Positions 4,628 through 5,275 of a DNA stretch of 5,275 nt are shown here, one piece after another (the stretch's first letter is position 1; each line of letters begins with the position of its first letter). The notes below the pieces were generated by a model. It did not search any database and was not told the DNA's origin. It worked only from the letters and a program-made list of their open reading frames with translations. The DNA comes from Coriobacteriales bacterium (lineage in GTDB: Bacteria; Actinomycetota; Coriobacteriia; Coriobacteriales; UBA8131): the NCBI GenBank assembly GCA_031272005.1, contig JAISUQ010000190.1, positions 1-5,275 of the forward strand, written 5' to 3'. A program made the position numbers and the translations under genes.

Positions 4628-5275
4628 AATCCTCGGGCTGTTTGCGCTGAACTTCCGGTTGGCTTTGCGCTACTTATTAGTGCTGCTGCTGGCCTGTGCG
4701 GTGTTGCTGGGACTGGTACTGCTCAGCCTGCCCAAGGCGCTGTTCAGCAAGGGTGACGTACCGGCCGTCTCCATCGCCTTTGTCTATGGCGACGGCACCC
4801 GCTCCGACACGATGATGCGCAACCTCAGCGCTGAGGTCGATGGCATTGATGTGTTGGATGAGTTCTACGTCTGCACCGCCGAGGAAGCCGAAGAATTGCT
4901 GGCTGCTGGTCAGGTGGACGCCATCATCGAGATGCCCGAGGATACCCTGGACGCCCTGGTCTACGGCGGTCATGCCACGGTGACGGTCAAGGCCAGCGAC
5001 CCGTTTATGGGGGCGGTGGTCTTCTCCGTGGTAGAGCGGGCGGTGGACGCCCTGGATGAGATTCAGAATTACGCACTGATTTACGCCGGGGTGGCCGCTG
5101 AGCACTTTGCTGATGAGGAGCAACTCTGGCGGGCGGTCAACGATTTTGACTTCCAGCTGGTGAGTGTGGCCGCCGGTCGGCTGGCGGCGGTGGATCTGCA
5201 ATCCGAGGTGTCGCCATATTATGCACAGTTACTGACCATGCTGAGTTTTGCCGTTGGTGCAGTGGCGGCGCTGTT
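4623..5275 (+). CDS. ABC-2 type transporter permease, N-terminal part (3' truncated)
   Basis: Frame open from ATG 4623 to the right edge, 217 residues seen. It begins MRILGLFALNFRLALRYL, then a hydrophobic helix (about 17-36), a hydrophilic acidic domain (about 38-198) predicted outside the membrane, and a second hydrophobic segment beginning near residue 199 (PYYAQLLTMLSFAVGAVAAL) that runs off the window. One N-terminal helix, a domain of about 150 residues and then a helix bundle is the usual build of ABC-2 permeases of the drug/lipid/Na+ exporter kind. Position right after an ABC ATPase supports this. No Shine-Dalgarno sequence is visible; the start ATG overlaps the TGA of the last mini-ORF in the 11-bp ladder. 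The in-frame ATG at 4590 is excluded by TGA 4602-4604. The - strand frame over 4677-5201 is a shadow. Substrate unknown. Confidence 0.82.
   Translation, partial: MRILGLFALNFRLALRYLLVLLLACAVLLGLVLLSLPKALFSKGDVPAVSIAFVYGDGTRSDTMMRNLSAEVDGIDVLDEFYVCTAEEAEELLAAGQVDAIIEMPEDTLDALVYGGHATVTVKASDPFMGAVVFSVVERAVDALDEIQNYALIYAGVAAEHFADEEQLWRAVNDFDFQLVSVAAGRLAAVDLQSEVSPYYAQLLTMLSFAVGAVAAL

Noticed and set aside
4677..5201. - strand open frame of 174 codons at the right end
   Set aside because: It lies wholly inside the + strand permease frame, which has membrane segments and operon context; the - strand product is unlike any known protein.

Overview
The window looks like a chromosomal piece from a GC-rich member of the Bacillota, probably a Clostridia-like lineage. 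The reasons are a ClpC-type unfoldase followed directly by DisA (a clpC-radA-disA order is well known in that phylum), strong GGAGG-type ribosome binding sites, and a cytoplasmic zinc-ribbon membrane protein of a style common there. The species cannot be named from the sequence. All supported genes are on the + strand; the long open frames on the - strand are shadows of these genes.

Layout: (1) 2-610 is the C-terminal part of ClpC, cut by the left edge. (2) 611-1036 is a 426-base gap with no believable gene. It is crowded with small repeats: two perfect palindromes associated with a repeated GTAGGGA motif, an 8-bp and a 10-bp tandem repeat, several short hairpins, and a candidate promoter whose spacer contains a 7-bp inverted repeat. 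radA, often found between clpC and disA, is not here. (3) 1037-2107 is a complete disA, the diadenylate cyclase that makes the second messenger c-di-AMP and scans DNA. (4) 2108-2213 carries a good sigma-A type promoter (TTGTTA, 17 bp, TATGAT). (5) 2214-3953 encodes a 579-residue protein with an N-terminal four-cysteine zinc ribbon, an acidic then Pro/Gln-rich stretch, one membrane helix and a large predicted outside domain of unknown function. (6) 3971-4582 is a compact ABC transporter ATPase. (7) 4623-5275 is the start of an ABC-2-type permease, cut by the right edge.

Genes 5-7 probably form one operon driven from the promoter at 2133-2161: a membrane-anchored zinc-ribbon protein followed by the ATPase and membrane subunit of an exporter. 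The substrate cannot be read from the sequence.

The most unusual item is the ATPase-permease junction (4579-4627). An 11-bp unit is repeated four times, with a partial fifth copy, so that the ATPase stop codon leads through four successive four-codon mini-ORFs. Each overlaps the next start by ATGA, and the last overlaps the permease ATG. No Shine-Dalgarno sequence is visible before the permease, so this looks like a ladder of stop/restart sites that could couple or tune permease translation. The repeat itself can be explained by slippage duplication of an ancestral overlap, and any regulatory effect is inference.
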